DNA of 64,000 nucleotides from Parapusillimonas sp013416435 (GTDB lineage: Bacteria; Pseudomonadota; Gammaproteobacteria; Burkholderiales; Burkholderiaceae_B), in NCBI RefSeq assembly GCF_052180245.1, contig NZ_CP197474.1, forward strand, positions 3,410,001 to 3,474,000, in the 5' to 3' direction. The notes under the pieces are model-generated. The model was given only the letters and a program-made list of their open reading frames with translations. It was not told the DNA's origin and did not search any database. The position numbers were made by a program, and so were the translations under genes. Of this stretch, positions 49,742 to 58,841 are shown one piece after another; within the stretch, counting starts at the first letter, position 1; every line of letters begins with the position of its first letter.

Positions 49742-50512
49742 TCAGGCCTTCGCCCACCACAGCCCCGTCCTCATCGAAAAAGAGCCATCGTCCTCGATGG
49801 CCAAGGCCTGCCGCAGCTCTGACGGCGCTTCACGCTGGACCGTCCGTATCATCGCGATGCGCTCGGGGCTGGTTCGCATGCGCGTCACCCATGGCTCGAA
49901 CTCGAGCCGCGTCACCCAGTTCTGGTGGTGGATCTCCGAAAAGCCGGCATCGGTGATGAGCCGGGCCCATTCCGAGGGCGAGCGATCGCGGATATGGGAG
50001 CGGTCCCGCAGTATCTCTATGGTCTGCAGATGCGTATCCACCAAGGGATTTTCATCGCCCTCGACGTCTATCATGAGCAAATGGCCGCCTGGCTTGACTA
50101 TGCGGCGCATTTCCTTGAGCGCAGCCGGCAGATCGAGCCAGTGATGGGCACTGTAGCGCGACGCGACCACACAGAACCGGCCGTCGTCGAACGGCATGGA
50201 TTCAGCGCTGGCCTGAATGGTTTGAATGTTGGCCAGCCCTTTTTCAGCCGCGGCCCGATCGACCGTCGCAAGCATATTGGGCGAGGGATCCACCGCGACC
50301 ACGCTTGCCAGCTTTGGGGCGACGGCAAAGCTCAAGTGCCCCGCGCCACACCCCACGTCAACCAGCCCGCCCGCGGCGTGGGGAAGCGACCGGCTGATCA
50401 GATCAACGGCGCAAAGCAGATCCGGCCCGGCGGCATGCACGGCGCTTTGCAAGTAGGCTTGAGCCTGCGGATCGAATTGCGACTGGACGGTTTCACTATG
50501 ATTGGCCCGCAT
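49742..50512 (-). CDS. Class I SAM-dependent methyltransferase (UbiE/type 11-like)
   Basis: A 256-residue methyltransferase. Motif I is GLVDVGCGAGHLSFAVAPK, motif II VVAVDPSPNMLATV, post-I AESMPFDDGRFCVVASRYSAHHW and motif III MRRIVKPGGHLLMIDVEG. The family (methyltransferase type 11) covers UbiE-like and small-molecule enzymes, so the substrate is open. The ATG at 50512 begins MRANHSETVQSQF, the usual start of this group. It is separate from the secreted methyltransferase gene to its right by about 100 bases. Confidence 0.88.
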   Translation of the reverse strand: MRANHSETVQSQFDPQAQAYLQSAVHAAGPDLLCAVDLISRSLPHAAGGLVDVGCGAGHLSFAVAPKLASVVAVDPSPNMLATVDRAAAEKGLANIQTIQASAESMPFDDGRFCVVASRYSAHHWLDLPAALKEMRRIVKPGGHLLMIDVEGDENPLVDTHLQTIEILRDRSHIRDRSPSEWARLITDAGFSEIHHQNWVTRLEFEPWVTRMRTSPERIAMIRTVQREAPSELRQALAIEDDGSFSMRTGLWWAKA

Positions 50513-50614
50513 GTTCTTCCTTGTTCCTTGGCAAAAGATGATCACGATATCGGACAATGCATGCCAGTACAAGATTGCTGGATATCCTGGTATCGGGACT
50601 AATGCCCAGGGCGC

Positions 50615-51466
50615 TCAAGGTTGCCGCATAGCGTTCCAGGCTTTGCCGTTGCTGTCGCTGCCGGTCATTCGATCGGCATTGACCTCTCCGGTGAATTGCT
50701 GCCCGTTGGCCGTGAAGGTAATGCGTGGGCCCTGCATTGCGGCCTCGCTGATTGCATGCTGCGCCCCATCCATTGCCAGATAACCATCCAGCTTCTGATA
50801 GGTCTGGTTGAGCGTGAGCGTGGCCTTGTTGTCCAGTGTCCAGGTGCCTTCCACCTTCGCGGGAACAATCCACTTGTATGCGCGGCAGTAGGACTTGCAT
50901 TCAAGGGCGGCCTCGGCGGAATCGTCCGGCGCCCAGTCGTCCATGTCGAAGGAGTTGGAAACAATACGCGTACCGGGCTTCATGTCCAGAAGCAAGGGCC
51001 GCAGGCGCAGGTTGAGGTCGGGCAGCAGGAACAGCGTGACAACAGTGGCATCGGAAAAATCAAACTCGAAAATATCGCCCTCTGTAAAGGTCGCCCTGTC
51101 GGCAACACCGGCATTCTGTGCCGCTTGGCGCGATAGCCTGACCATGTCGGCGTTGAATTCCACGCCGTGTGCGCGGGTGCCGCGCTGCGCCGCCGTGATT
51201 ACCGTACGGCCATCGCCGGAACCTAGGTCGACCAGATAATCCTCGGGGGTTATTTCGGCCATGCGCAGCATTTGATCCACGAGCGACTCTGGTGTCGGCA
51301 CCCATACTACGTCTTTGCCTGCCTGCCCGACAGTGGGTTCGTAAGCAGCCGCTTTTGAGCCTGGACCGGCTTGCCCGTCTTTTGCATGGGCGCCGCCTAA
51401 TGCCAGCGCGAACATGGAAGCCGCAAGAAGGAGTTGGAAAGCGAGGCGTCGATTCGATGATGTCAT
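50615..51466 (-). CDS. Secreted class I SAM-dependent methyltransferase-like protein
   Basis: A 283-residue protein with a clear signal peptide (residues 1-29: basic start, then LLLAASMFALALGGAHA). The mature part has DYLVDLGSGDGRTVITAAQRG, a SAM-binding motif I, VEFNADMVRLSRQAAQNAG and GTRIVSNSFDMDDW. The C-terminal domain (about 190-283) is a beta-rich extension. Exported methyltransferases are odd because the periplasm lacks SAM; the fold may serve another job. The start at 51466 (MTSSNRRLAF) gives the signal peptide. Confidence 0.8.
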   Translation of the reverse strand: MTSSNRRLAFQLLLAASMFALALGGAHAKDGQAGPGSKAAAYEPTVGQAGKDVVWVPTPESLVDQMLRMAEITPEDYLVDLGSGDGRTVITAAQRGTRAHGVEFNADMVRLSRQAAQNAGVADRATFTEGDIFEFDFSDATVVTLFLLPDLNLRLRPLLLDMKPGTRIVSNSFDMDDWAPDDSAEAALECKSYCRAYKWIVPAKVEGTWTLDNKATLTLNQTYQKLDGYLAMDGAQHAISEAAMQGPRITFTANGQQFTGEVNADRMTGSDSNGKAWNAMRQP

Positions 51467-51558
51467 AGGGATGTTCTCGTCAAAAAAACAATGGTCATGA
51501 AACGGCCCATTCAGCATACAACAGGCTTGAATTCCGCATTAAGCTTTTATTCAGTTTT

Positions 51559-52965
51559 TTACGTTCGGCCGGTGTTGTCTATTGCGGCCAGCAGATCGTC
51601 GGTGTGAACCATCAGTTGCCGAACCTGGCGCAGCGTCGCGTACTGTTGCAGCACACCTTTCCATTCGGGTGCTTTCATCAAATCATCCCACAGGAGCGCC
51701 AATGCTCGAGAGTCAGCGCGATGCCCATCGGCCAGCGCACCGGCAAAATCCAGGCTGGCACGCGCGGACAACAGCTGCATGCGGCTGGCCGCGCTGAGTA
51801 GACGCGGGCTCTCTTCGGCAGGCACGTCACAGCAATAAAGCACCGCGCTTGCAAGGCTGCTCTTGTCGGTGTGCAACTTTGCCAACGACGCGCCGCGGAT
51901 ATGAACCGTTCCTTGCTGAGTCTGAAACGAATAAACAGCGCTGCCGTCGGCGCCGGCCAGCAGGCGCAGGCCGCGCAGCAGCCTTGGAAGGTCGGTGGCT
52001 GCAGCGTCCACGGATGCCTTGGCTTCTGCAAGCAGGCAAATATCCCACTGCGGCGCATCCGCACCCGCCCTGTGCAGCAGCACCACGTCCCATTCAGTCT
52101 TGGCGCGTCCGGAAGCGCCCGGTATCGAAGCGGGCACGCGCATCGACGTCACGACGCGGTACGCCGCCCGTTCGCCTTCCGCTTCATTCAGCCGCCGTGC
52201 CCAGGCTTCAAAGGCTCGCGCCGCGGACGCCTCGACGGCAGCGCCGCGCCGCTGCGAGACGGCGCCCTGCGCAATGGCAGTGGCGCTCCCCGATCGCGGA
52301 CCCTGCCGGTTCCAAAGCTCTTGATACCGCCGCACGGATTCGTCCGACGCCAGAATGCCTAGGCGCTGCAAGTGTTCCAGCGCCGGATGGCCCACCAGCT
52401 CCGTCAAGCCGCTCTCGAATGCCGGTTCGCTCATGGTCTTCGGCGCAGCCAGGAGGTGCAGCGCTTCAGCGTGGAGCTCCGGCCACGAAGCAGCCGCCGC
52501 CAGCGCATGCAGGCGGCCCATCGCCTTACGCAGCTGCTCAGTCGCAGCGCGCTGCTGCTTGGCCGGATGGGCGATCCGGTTCACGATCGCCTTGACCGCG
52601 CGACGATCCCGATCGGCGTGCGCGGACAATGAAGCGTACTCGCGCACTTGCACTACACGATGCCGAAGGACCATGGCCTGGAAGGCGGGATCTCCGCCAT
52701 CCTTTTTCATCGCGTTGTGTATCAGCCGCGCGAGCGCTCCGGTAAAGCGCATCTCCAGTGCCACATCCGGCAGGTTGCCCCGCTCTTCCGCCCTACGGGC
52801 TTGCTCGATGACAAGTGCAAGCACCGTCTGCGGATCGCTGCCAGGCCCCGGATCGCTGTCAGGCCCCGCGAGGGCGTCAACGAACGGCGGCAGGCGATAC
52901 CGCCGATCGACGATCCGCAACGTCTCGTCGATCAGCGTCGAACCCGGCGGTGCGCGCTTGGCCAC
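51559..52965 (-). CDS. Large protein of unknown function, possible PD-(D/E)XK nuclease fold
   Basis: A 468-residue soluble protein (start MAKRAPPGSTLIDETLRIVD). It is helical in the first 230 residues. A strand-rich part around 270-330 has TEWDVVLLHR and, 15 to 20 residues later, ICLLAEAKAS, a D...ExK spacing like PD-(D/E)XK nucleases. This is suggestive only. It is the last gene of the same-strand run 55804 to 51559, starting 14 bases after the Bug receptor stop. I do not recognise the family. Confidence 0.6.
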   Translation of the reverse strand: MAKRAPPGSTLIDETLRIVDRRYRLPPFVDALAGPDSDPGPGSDPQTVLALVIEQARRAEERGNLPDVALEMRFTGALARLIHNAMKKDGGDPAFQAMVLRHRVVQVREYASLSAHADRDRRAVKAIVNRIAHPAKQQRAATEQLRKAMGRLHALAAAASWPELHAEALHLLAAPKTMSEPAFESGLTELVGHPALEHLQRLGILASDESVRRYQELWNRQGPRSGSATAIAQGAVSQRRGAAVEASAARAFEAWARRLNEAEGERAAYRVVTSMRVPASIPGASGRAKTEWDVVLLHRAGADAPQWDICLLAEAKASVDAAATDLPRLLRGLRLLAGADGSAVYSFQTQQGTVHIRGASLAKLHTDKSSLASAVLYCCDVPAEESPRLLSAASRMQLLSARASLDFAGALADGHRADSRALALLWDDLMKAPEWKGVLQQYATLRQVRQLMVHTDDLLAAIDNTGRT

Positions 52966-52979
52966 AGCCGGGTACTTCG

Positions 52980-53948
52980 TTACTTGTTCGCCAGAGGCAG
53001 CTTCGGCACGATGCGGGAGTATATGTCGCGCTCCTGATCAACCAGCCTCTGATAATCGCTTGAGTCCAGGTATCCGGGGCTGGACAATGCGCTGGTCACC
53101 GATCTCCGGAAATCCTCGGACTCGACTGCGACCTTGATGGCGGACTCCAGCTTGGCAATCACGTCTGCCGGAGTATCTTTTGCCACGAAGAAGCCGAAGT
53201 CGGCACTCAACGCAAGATCGACGCCCTGCTCCCGTACCGTGGGTATGGACGATAGCTCGTTGGTCCGCTTCGCACCCAATTGAGCCAGCGCAATCAGGCG
53301 ACCGCCCTGGATCTGCGGGTTGATGGCGCCAGGTGCGCCAAAGACGAGGTCCACGAATCCGCCTGATGCCGCAGTGACCGCTGGCGCCACTCCCCGGAAA
53401 GGCACGTGGCTGAGCTGAATGCCGGCAGCATCCGCAAAAGCTTCTCCGGCCAAGTGGACCGCCGTGCCGCTGCCAGGGCTGCCAAAGGTGACCTTGCCGG
53501 GATTGGCCTTCGCATAGGCGACCAGTTCCGGTATGGTTTTGAAGGGCGCATCCGCTCGCGCGGCGACCATATGCGGAATGATATTGACGCGGGCAAGCGC
53601 CTTCAGGTCCTCGTATTTATACTGAGCCGCTCCCGTCAAGGGTGCAACAGTAATCACCGCCGGAGCGCCATAAAGCATGGTGTGGCCGTCCGGCTTCGAT
53701 AAAGCCACATATTGGGCGCCTATCGTTCCCCCGGCGCCGTCACGGTTCTCAACGACGACCGGTTGACCTAGTTCCTTGGAAGCTATTTCCGCTATTTGTC
53801 GCGCCTGCCTGTCGGTCGCTCCCGCCGCATAAGGCACGACTATCGTCAAAGGACGGGATGGAAAGCTTTGCGCCGCAGCGGGAGCCGCTACGCCAACGAC
53901 GGTGGCAAACAGGCAGCTCCGGATGAAGTGCTTGTATATGATTGACAT
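52980..53948 (-). CDS. Bug-family periplasmic solute receptor (TctC-like)
   Basis: A 322-residue Bug protein with a signal peptide (about residues 1-27, FATVVGVAAPAAAQS), then PLTIVVPYAAGATDRQARQIAEIASKELGQPVVVENRDGAGG. The usual G-G-S-x-D motif is altered to AGATDRQAR. The start at 53948 (MSIIYKHFIRS) is chosen over an upstream in-frame ATG because it begins the signal peptide. It sits between the NTF2-like gene and the 468-residue gene of unknown function, and has no transporter subunits next to it. Confidence 0.85.
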   Translation of the reverse strand: MSIIYKHFIRSCLFATVVGVAAPAAAQSFPSRPLTIVVPYAAGATDRQARQIAEIASKELGQPVVVENRDGAGGTIGAQYVALSKPDGHTMLYGAPAVITVAPLTGAAQYKYEDLKALARVNIIPHMVAARADAPFKTIPELVAYAKANPGKVTFGSPGSGTAVHLAGEAFADAAGIQLSHVPFRGVAPAVTAASGGFVDLVFGAPGAINPQIQGGRLIALAQLGAKRTNELSSIPTVREQGVDLALSADFGFFVAKDTPADVIAKLESAIKVAVESEDFRRSVTSALSSPGYLDSSDYQRLVDQERDIYSRIVPKLPLANK

Positions 53949-53988
53949 TGTCTTCCTCGTATTTGTATTGAAATGACTCAAGGTGCTT

Positions 53989-54420
53989 TCAGGAAGCTTG
54001 CGAAACTTCACGCATGCGGTGCTCCGCAGTGTCGTTCCAGACTTCCTGTTTGGTGATCAATCCGCCCCGTAGTTCGAATCGATCAATGAAGCGTATGCCG
54101 CTAAACGTACGGCCGTCCGGCCATTCGCCGTGCAATGTTCCGATGCAGTAAACCACCACGACGCCCTCGCTCGGCGACAACGCATCGAAATGGCCAATGT
54201 GTTTGCCTATCCGGCGATACCGGCGTGCGGAGTTGGCCACTATCCCCTCAACGGATGCGGCCATGCCACCTCCTGGGCCGGTGATCTGAACGTCCTTGGC
54301 AAGGCAGGCGCCAGCAACCGCAATATCGCGCGCCTCAAGCGCTTGAAGATAGGTTGCGACCATTGCGATCGGCGTCTCGAATTCGGACCTCGCAGTGTCC
54401 CCTGTATGCTTGGTGCTCAT
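53989..54420 (-). CDS. NTF2-like (SnoaL-type) small protein
   Basis: A 143-residue protein of the cone-shaped NTF2-like/SnoaL fold: MVATYLQALEARDIAVAGACLAKDVQITGPGGG, then a hydrophobic pocket (VVVVYCIGTLHGEWPDGRTFSGIRFIDRFELRGGLI) and a C-terminal strand. The start ATG at 54420 shares bases with the stop of the methyltransferase upstream (TGATG), so translation is coupled. Family members are enzymes or binding proteins of small molecules; with the methyltransferase, a tailoring step is plausible. Confidence 0.82.
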   Translation of the reverse strand: MSTKHTGDTARSEFETPIAMVATYLQALEARDIAVAGACLAKDVQITGPGGGMAASVEGIVANSARRYRRIGKHIGHFDALSPSEGVVVVYCIGTLHGEWPDGRTFSGIRFIDRFELRGGLITKQEVWNDTAEHRMREVSQAS

Positions 54421-55517
54421 CAAGCCTCCTCTTTAACAGCCAAAATGATCTTCCACGGCAGGCGCCAACTGTGAGGCGGATCTGCCCGCGCATGCTCATC
54501 CTCGGCGAAATCATGGATCTCGACCGAGCGAAAGCCCGCTGCCTTGTACGCGGATGCCAAGTCGATGCGACTGTGCTCGAGCAGGTATGGCTCATTGTTC
54601 CGCTCTGCATGTCCCTCATAGACGAGTCTGAGCAAAGGATCGGACGGGGGCAGGAAGTCCAGGTGCGCCGCCATGCCGCCAGGAACCAGCAAGCGTCCAG
54701 TCTCGGCAATGAGCATATGCACGACAGCCTCGGGCATTTCATGCAGTAGCATCGTCGACGTAACCAGATCGAAGTCATTGGCCGGCAGCTTGCTTGCCAA
54801 CGCATCGGCCTGCGTGAATTTCATGCGCGGCCGCAGGGCCTCCGGCGTTTCGTGTGCCGCCACGGTAACGCAACTTGCCGACAAATCAATGCCATGCACG
54901 AATGCATCCGGAAACGCCACCGCAAACGCATGGCTGCTGCGCCCAAAGCCACACCCTAGGTCCAGTACTCGTGACGGCCGGCAGCGGGACGTGAGTTGTT
55001 TTGTAAACCTCTCATGCAATGTCGATTTACCCACGACGCCGCCACGGACCGCATCCCGATAAACGTAGGCGGCCAATATATCGGCCCCGACGCCGCCCGG
55101 GTGCTGGTGAATGTCGCATGCAGTGTAATAAGCCGGCTGATCCAGCTCTGGATCAAGCTCGAGCAGGCCCTGGGGCAAAGGCTGCGCGAGTTCGGCAGCC
55201 AGATGTTCACGGCGTGCCTCCACACCGGCGACCAAGCCCCGCGGCCCGGAATACCGCATGCGCTGGAGATGCCTTTCGAACCACGCAAAAAGCTGATAAG
55301 TGGGCTGTTTCTTGACTTGCGCCTGGAATTCATCCCGACCGACGCCGACCGGGTCATCGATCTGCACTTCCACGGCAACGTGACGGCGCAATGCCGTGAA
55401 CATGTCATTCGCCCAGTACCCCCGCGCAGCGGCAAGGAAGCGCTGATAGCTTTGCCGCTCCCGGTCGGCAAGCGCGGCGCTGGACGGATTTGTTGGCCCT
55501 TGCGCCGACGCCTTCAT
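54420..55517 (-). CDS. Class I SAM-dependent methyltransferase with N-terminal extension
   Basis: A 365-residue protein. An N-terminal domain of about 165 residues (QSYQRFLAAARGYWANDMF, AYYTACDIHQHPGGVG) precedes a class I methyltransferase fold with motif I VLDLGCGFGRSSHAFAVAFP and VHGIDLSASCVTVAA, then SKLPANDFDLVTSTMLLHEM. The C-terminus is hydrophobic. It overlaps the small gene upstream by 4 bases (ATGA) and the NTF2 gene downstream. This pair of couplings is rare outside a dedicated pathway. The substrate is unknown. Confidence 0.85.
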   Translation of the reverse strand: MKASAQGPTNPSSAALADRERQSYQRFLAAARGYWANDMFTALRRHVAVEVQIDDPVGVGRDEFQAQVKKQPTYQLFAWFERHLQRMRYSGPRGLVAGVEARREHLAAELAQPLPQGLLELDPELDQPAYYTACDIHQHPGGVGADILAAYVYRDAVRGGVVGKSTLHERFTKQLTSRCRPSRVLDLGCGFGRSSHAFAVAFPDAFVHGIDLSASCVTVAAHETPEALRPRMKFTQADALASKLPANDFDLVTSTMLLHEMPEAVVHMLIAETGRLLVPGGMAAHLDFLPPSDPLLRLVYEGHAERNNEPYLLEHSRIDLASAYKAAGFRSVEIHDFAEDEHARADPPHSWRLPWKIILAVKEEA

Positions 55518-55804
55518 GCCGCCCCCTTCGATTGCTGTTCTCCCAGCAGCGGAGAGAGTATGTGCCGGACGAACTCCGCCGCATCCTCGTTACGCCGTCG
55601 CTCGGCGACATCGGGACTTTGAACGGCTTGATTCGTCTTGGCTGCGAGCCCGCACTCCAGGGCGTCGACCCGATCTCTAAGCACATAAACTTCGGCGGCC
55701 AATGTCATGGTCACTGCCATCAGCCGATCGAGCACCGGGTCATTGAAAAATCGCTGCTCTGGCTGGTAAGAAGAAGTCTTTGTTGCGGTGCTCCCCATTG
55801 CCAT
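55514..55804 (-). CDS. Small protein heading the methyltransferase operon
   Basis: A 96-residue protein (start MAMGSTATKTSSYQPE). The central part MAVTMTLAAEVYVLRDRVDALE looks like a coiled coil, and a helix-rich tail follows. Its stop overlaps the start of the methyltransferase by four bases. It may be a partner of that enzyme. No homologue is recognised. The promoter should lie in the 55805-55997 gap. Confidence 0.65.
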   Translation of the reverse strand: MAMGSTATKTSSYQPEQRFFNDPVLDRLMAVTMTLAAEVYVLRDRVDALECGLAAKTNQAVQSPDVAERRRNEDAAEFVRHILSPLLGEQQSKGAA

Positions 55805-55997
55805 ATGTCCCCATACTATAAAAATACGTTTAGGGGCATATTGGGCTGGCTGCTCAATAATGTCAACACTTAACCATTGAACATGGGTAAACCCGACTTA
55901 CTTTCGTGAGCCATTAATAGCTGCAGGGCAAGCAATGGCTCTCATAAGAGTCAACACTTGCCTCACAGCGCTTTGCACCGTCGTGGTGGCCTTATCT

Positions 55998-56630
55998 TCA
56001 GAACCGATATGTGTATGTCAGCTGGAATATGTCCAGCCCCATATTCGGCTTTTTGATGCTGGCGTTCGAATAATGGGAATAACGGACGCCGATACGGTGC
56101 CTGTCCTGGATTGTGAAGCCTGCACCCAGATATGACCCGAACTGGAATCGCGTGCCCAGCTCGCGGCCGGCAAATTCCGAGCGGCTCATGACAGTCGGAC
56201 CGACCCCTGCTTCCAGATAGACGCTGTCGTGAGGCCACCACCGCAGGATAGGAATCGCGCTGAGCTGCCACATCGATGTAGGATCTTCGTGCCTGGAATC
56301 CCAGTACGAAATGCCCAACTCCACACCCAGGTCAAGCCGCCCCCAGTCGCCCGAGAACCGATGGCTCCATAAAGCGGGCGTTTCGTAGGCCAATGTAGCC
56401 TTCCTGTACCCTGAATTGAATCCAAGCTGAAGCCCCAGACCCTGCCCGGATGAAGGCTCCCGGGTTTCGATGCCCGCACTGCCGTTTGAGCCAGCGGCAT
56501 CTACAGGCTGAGCCAATATGCTGGACGGACCAAACATCGCGGCCGCCGTAAAAAACGAGCATAACAATCCAGCCCGTGCACACCAAAAGGAATCGTTTTT
56601 CGCTTTCGAATTCTTATTGATTGTTGACAT
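55998..56630 (-). CDS. pagL: PagL-type lipid A 3-O-deacylase
   Basis: A 210-residue outer-membrane beta barrel of the PagL/acyloxyacyl hydrolase family, with a signal peptide to about residue 41 (SSILAQ). The catalytic His-x-Ser is in YSHYSNAS near the C-terminus. The third residue, normally Glu, is Asp here (GLDIFQL), so the activity may be lowered or the triad altered. The barrel ends in an aromatic strand (TYTYRF). The gene removes a 3-O-acyl chain from lipid A. It faces away from tRNA-Cys. Confidence 0.85.
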   Translation of the reverse strand: MSTINKNSKAKNDSFWCARAGLLCSFFTAAAMFGPSSILAQPVDAAGSNGSAGIETREPSSGQGLGLQLGFNSGYRKATLAYETPALWSHRFSGDWGRLDLGVELGISYWDSRHEDPTSMWQLSAIPILRWWPHDSVYLEAGVGPTVMSRSEFAGRELGTRFQFGSYLGAGFTIQDRHRIGVRYSHYSNASIKKPNMGLDIFQLTYTYRF

Positions 56631-56793
56631 ATGTGGCCTTCACAGTCGATTTCAGGATTTTACCGCCATGGCTAGCAAGCACCATGCCCAGGCGGCTAAT
56701 TGACGGCATTGTGAAACGACGCTAAACTAATGGTCTTTCTTAGTTCTTAAGGGAAGCTTGCGCTTCCCTTTTTCGTAAGACTGATTCATCTGC

Positions 56794-56867
56794 GGCGCGA
56801 TGGCAGAGTGGTTATGCAGCGGATTGCAAATCCGTGTACCCCGGTTCGATTCCGAGTCGCGCCTCCA
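56794..56867 (+). tRNA. tRNA-Cys(GCA)
   Basis: A complete cloverleaf: acceptor GGCGCGA/TCGCGCC, anticodon stem-loop GGATTGCAAATCC with GCA at 56826-56828, T arm CGGTTCGATTCCG, and an encoded CCA end. The discriminator is T, as in Cys tRNAs. The terminator at 56926-56951 follows. Confidence 0.97.
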
Positions 56868-56925
56868 ACATTCTTGTGGGCTTCGAGATATTTTTAAATA
56901 ATCGATGCTTCGCAAAACAAAATTC

Positions 56926-56951
56926 AGCCCGCCACCCAAGCGGGCTTTTTT
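56926..56951 (+). terminator. Terminator after tRNA-Cys
   Basis: AGCCCGC and GCGGGCT pair around seven bases and run into TTTTTT. Confidence 0.85.
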
Positions 56952-57092
56952 GCGTCGGTACGTCGTCACGCCCACGGGCTACCAGCCAGTCAAGCCCGTG
57001 GCAGCCGTGCGCATGGGGTATCCTTCGGTTTTCAGGACTGAATACCTTGCTGCGGGCACGAACGGCCCGGCAATGAAGGAGGAGTGTGTGGC

Positions 57093-58133
57093 ATGATTGA
57101 TCTTGTCGACCGCCTGTCGGAATCCATGGCCGCAGCGCGCACCCTGGAAGATCTTGCCCGTCCGATGCTGGAAATGCTGGAGGAAGTGACGGGACTTGAA
57201 TCCACCTACCTTACCACCATAGACCTGGCGCAAGGCACGCAAAGCATTCTGTATGCCCGCAACACACGGACGATGCAGATTCCTGAAGGACTGACCGTGC
57301 CCTGGCAAGACACGCTGTGCAAACGAGCGCTCGATGAGGGCCGGATGTTCACTGACGATGTGGGCGATTGCTGGGGGGATTCCGAAGCCGCCGCGGCGCT
57401 GGGCATACAGACCTATCTGAGCACGCCCGTGTATGCCGGCGAAGGCATGCTGTACGGCACCTTGTGCGCGGCCAGTTCGGCACGACACAAGATGAACAAC
57501 CATGCTCGCCGTGTACTGTCGCTCTTTGCGCGACTGATCGGTGGGCAAATCGAGCGCGAATGGCTGCTGGACCAATTGCTGAGCGCCAATGCCAAACTGT
57601 CCAGCATGGCGGCGACGGACACTCTGACCAAGCTGCCCAATCGGCGGGCGCTGCTGGATTTGCTCCAGCGCCAATTGGAACAAGCGAATCGGCAGAATAC
57701 GACGGTCCTGGTGGGCTTTTTGGACCTCGATTACTTCAAGGACATCAACGACCTGCACGGGCATGCCGTCGGCGATCGGTTTCTTGCGGCCATGGCCGTC
57801 CAGCTGCGCCAGACGCTGCGCACCCAGGATGTCGTCGCTCGTTATGGCGGCGACGAGTTCGTCGTCTGCGGGCCGGGACCGGATCCCGGCGCCGATGTGA
57901 ATGCGGCGCTGCAAGCCTTCATTGAGCGCATAAGCCAAAGCACCGTGGGCCGGTTCAACTGCCTGGACGTCGTCATCGACTATGCCGGCGCCAGTGTGGG
58001 CGGCGTGGCGGTGCTGCCGCATACGGCAGACGCCGACACCGCCCTGGAACGCGCTGACCAAGCCATGTACCGGGTGAAGCAGGCGCGGCGCGCCGTGGCC
58101 GACAGTCGTCAAGCCGTCGCCAGGAAAGCATGA
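57093..58133 (+). CDS. GAF-GGDEF diguanylate cyclase
   Basis: A 346-residue signalling enzyme. A GAF sensor domain covers about residues 15-165 (TLEDLARPMLEMLEEVTGLESTYLTTID ... QTYLSTPVYAGEGMLYGTLCAAS) and a GGDEF domain about 175-335. The active site RYGGDEF is intact, and the inhibitory RxxD site (RTQD) precedes it at the right distance, so it should make cyclic di-GMP under product control. The ATG at 57093 has GGAGGA upstream; GTG 57084 is an alternative. It is unrelated in function to the O-methyltransferase downstream as far as I can see. Confidence 0.92.
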   Translation: MIDLVDRLSESMAAARTLEDLARPMLEMLEEVTGLESTYLTTIDLAQGTQSILYARNTRTMQIPEGLTVPWQDTLCKRALDEGRMFTDDVGDCWGDSEAAAALGIQTYLSTPVYAGEGMLYGTLCAASSARHKMNNHARRVLSLFARLIGGQIEREWLLDQLLSANAKLSSMAATDTLTKLPNRRALLDLLQRQLEQANRQNTTVLVGFLDLDYFKDINDLHGHAVGDRFLAAMAVQLRQTLRTQDVVARYGGDEFVVCGPGPDPGADVNAALQAFIERISQSTVGRFNCLDVVIDYAGASVGGVAVLPHTADADTALERADQAMYRVKQARRAVADSRQAVARKA

Positions 58134-58181
58134 ACCGATAGCTCGGCCGGCCTTACCCCGTGACCCTTTACTGGAGATGCC

Positions 58182-58841
58182 ATGAAAAACGAATGGGCTC
58201 TTGTCGACGAATACATTGTCGACCGCCTTCTGCCGCCGGACCCGGTGATGGACAGCGTTCTGTCCGCCAATGCGGCCGCCGGCTTGCCCGCGATCGACGT
58301 AGCGCCCAACCAAGGCAAGCTGCTTCATATCTTCGCCCGCATGGTGAATGCGCGCCGCGTGCTTGAAATCGGGACGCTGGGCGGCTACAGCACGATATGG
58401 CTGGCGCGCGCGCTGCCCTCTGACGGTATCGTCGTCACGCTCGAGTCCGATCCTGGACACGCACGGGTGGCTCAGTCGAATTTGCAAGCGGCAGGCCTGA
58501 TCGATGCGGTGGACTTGCGTATCGGGCCCGCGCTGGAGACTTTGCCCAAACTTGCCGACGAGCCGGCTTTCGATCTGATATTCATCGATGCCGACAAACC
58601 CAATAACCCGGCCTACCTGGAATGGGCGCTGAAGCTGTCGCGCCCCGGAACGGTGATCATCGGCGATAACGTCGTGCGCGGTGGAAAGATCAAGGATTCC
58701 AACGAGCAGGATCCAAGCATTCAAGGCGTGCGGCAGTTCTATGACCGGATGTCGGGCGAACCACGCCTCACCGCCACGGCGGTTCAGACGGTGGGCAGCA
58801 AGGGGTGGGACGGTTTTTCCATTGCGATCGTGAATGGATGA
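58182..58841 (+). CDS. SAM-dependent O-methyltransferase (family 3, catechol/caffeoyl-CoA type)
   Basis: A 219-residue O-methyltransferase. LEIGTLGGYSTIWLARALP is motif I, LESDPGHARVAQSNL the ribose site, and FDLIFIDADKPNNPAYLEWAL the metal-binding Asp loop (DADK), followed by VIIGDNVVRGG. The length is normal for the metal-dependent family that methylates catechols; the bacterial substrate is unknown. The spacing to the cyclase is 48 bases. A GGGGTCAGACCCC repeat array begins right after the stop. Confidence 0.92.
   Translation: MKNEWALVDEYIVDRLLPPDPVMDSVLSANAAAGLPAIDVAPNQGKLLHIFARMVNARRVLEIGTLGGYSTIWLARALPSDGIVVTLESDPGHARVAQSNLQAAGLIDAVDLRIGPALETLPKLADEPAFDLIFIDADKPNNPAYLEWALKLSRPGTVIIGDNVVRGGKIKDSNEQDPSIQGVRQFYDRMSGEPRLTATAVQTVGSKGWDGFSIAIVNG

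Noticed and set aside
56748..56772. AAGGGAAGC/GCTTCCCTT hairpin with a T-run before tRNA-Cys
   Set aside because: It looks like a terminator on the plus strand, but no plus-strand gene ends before it; left uncalled.
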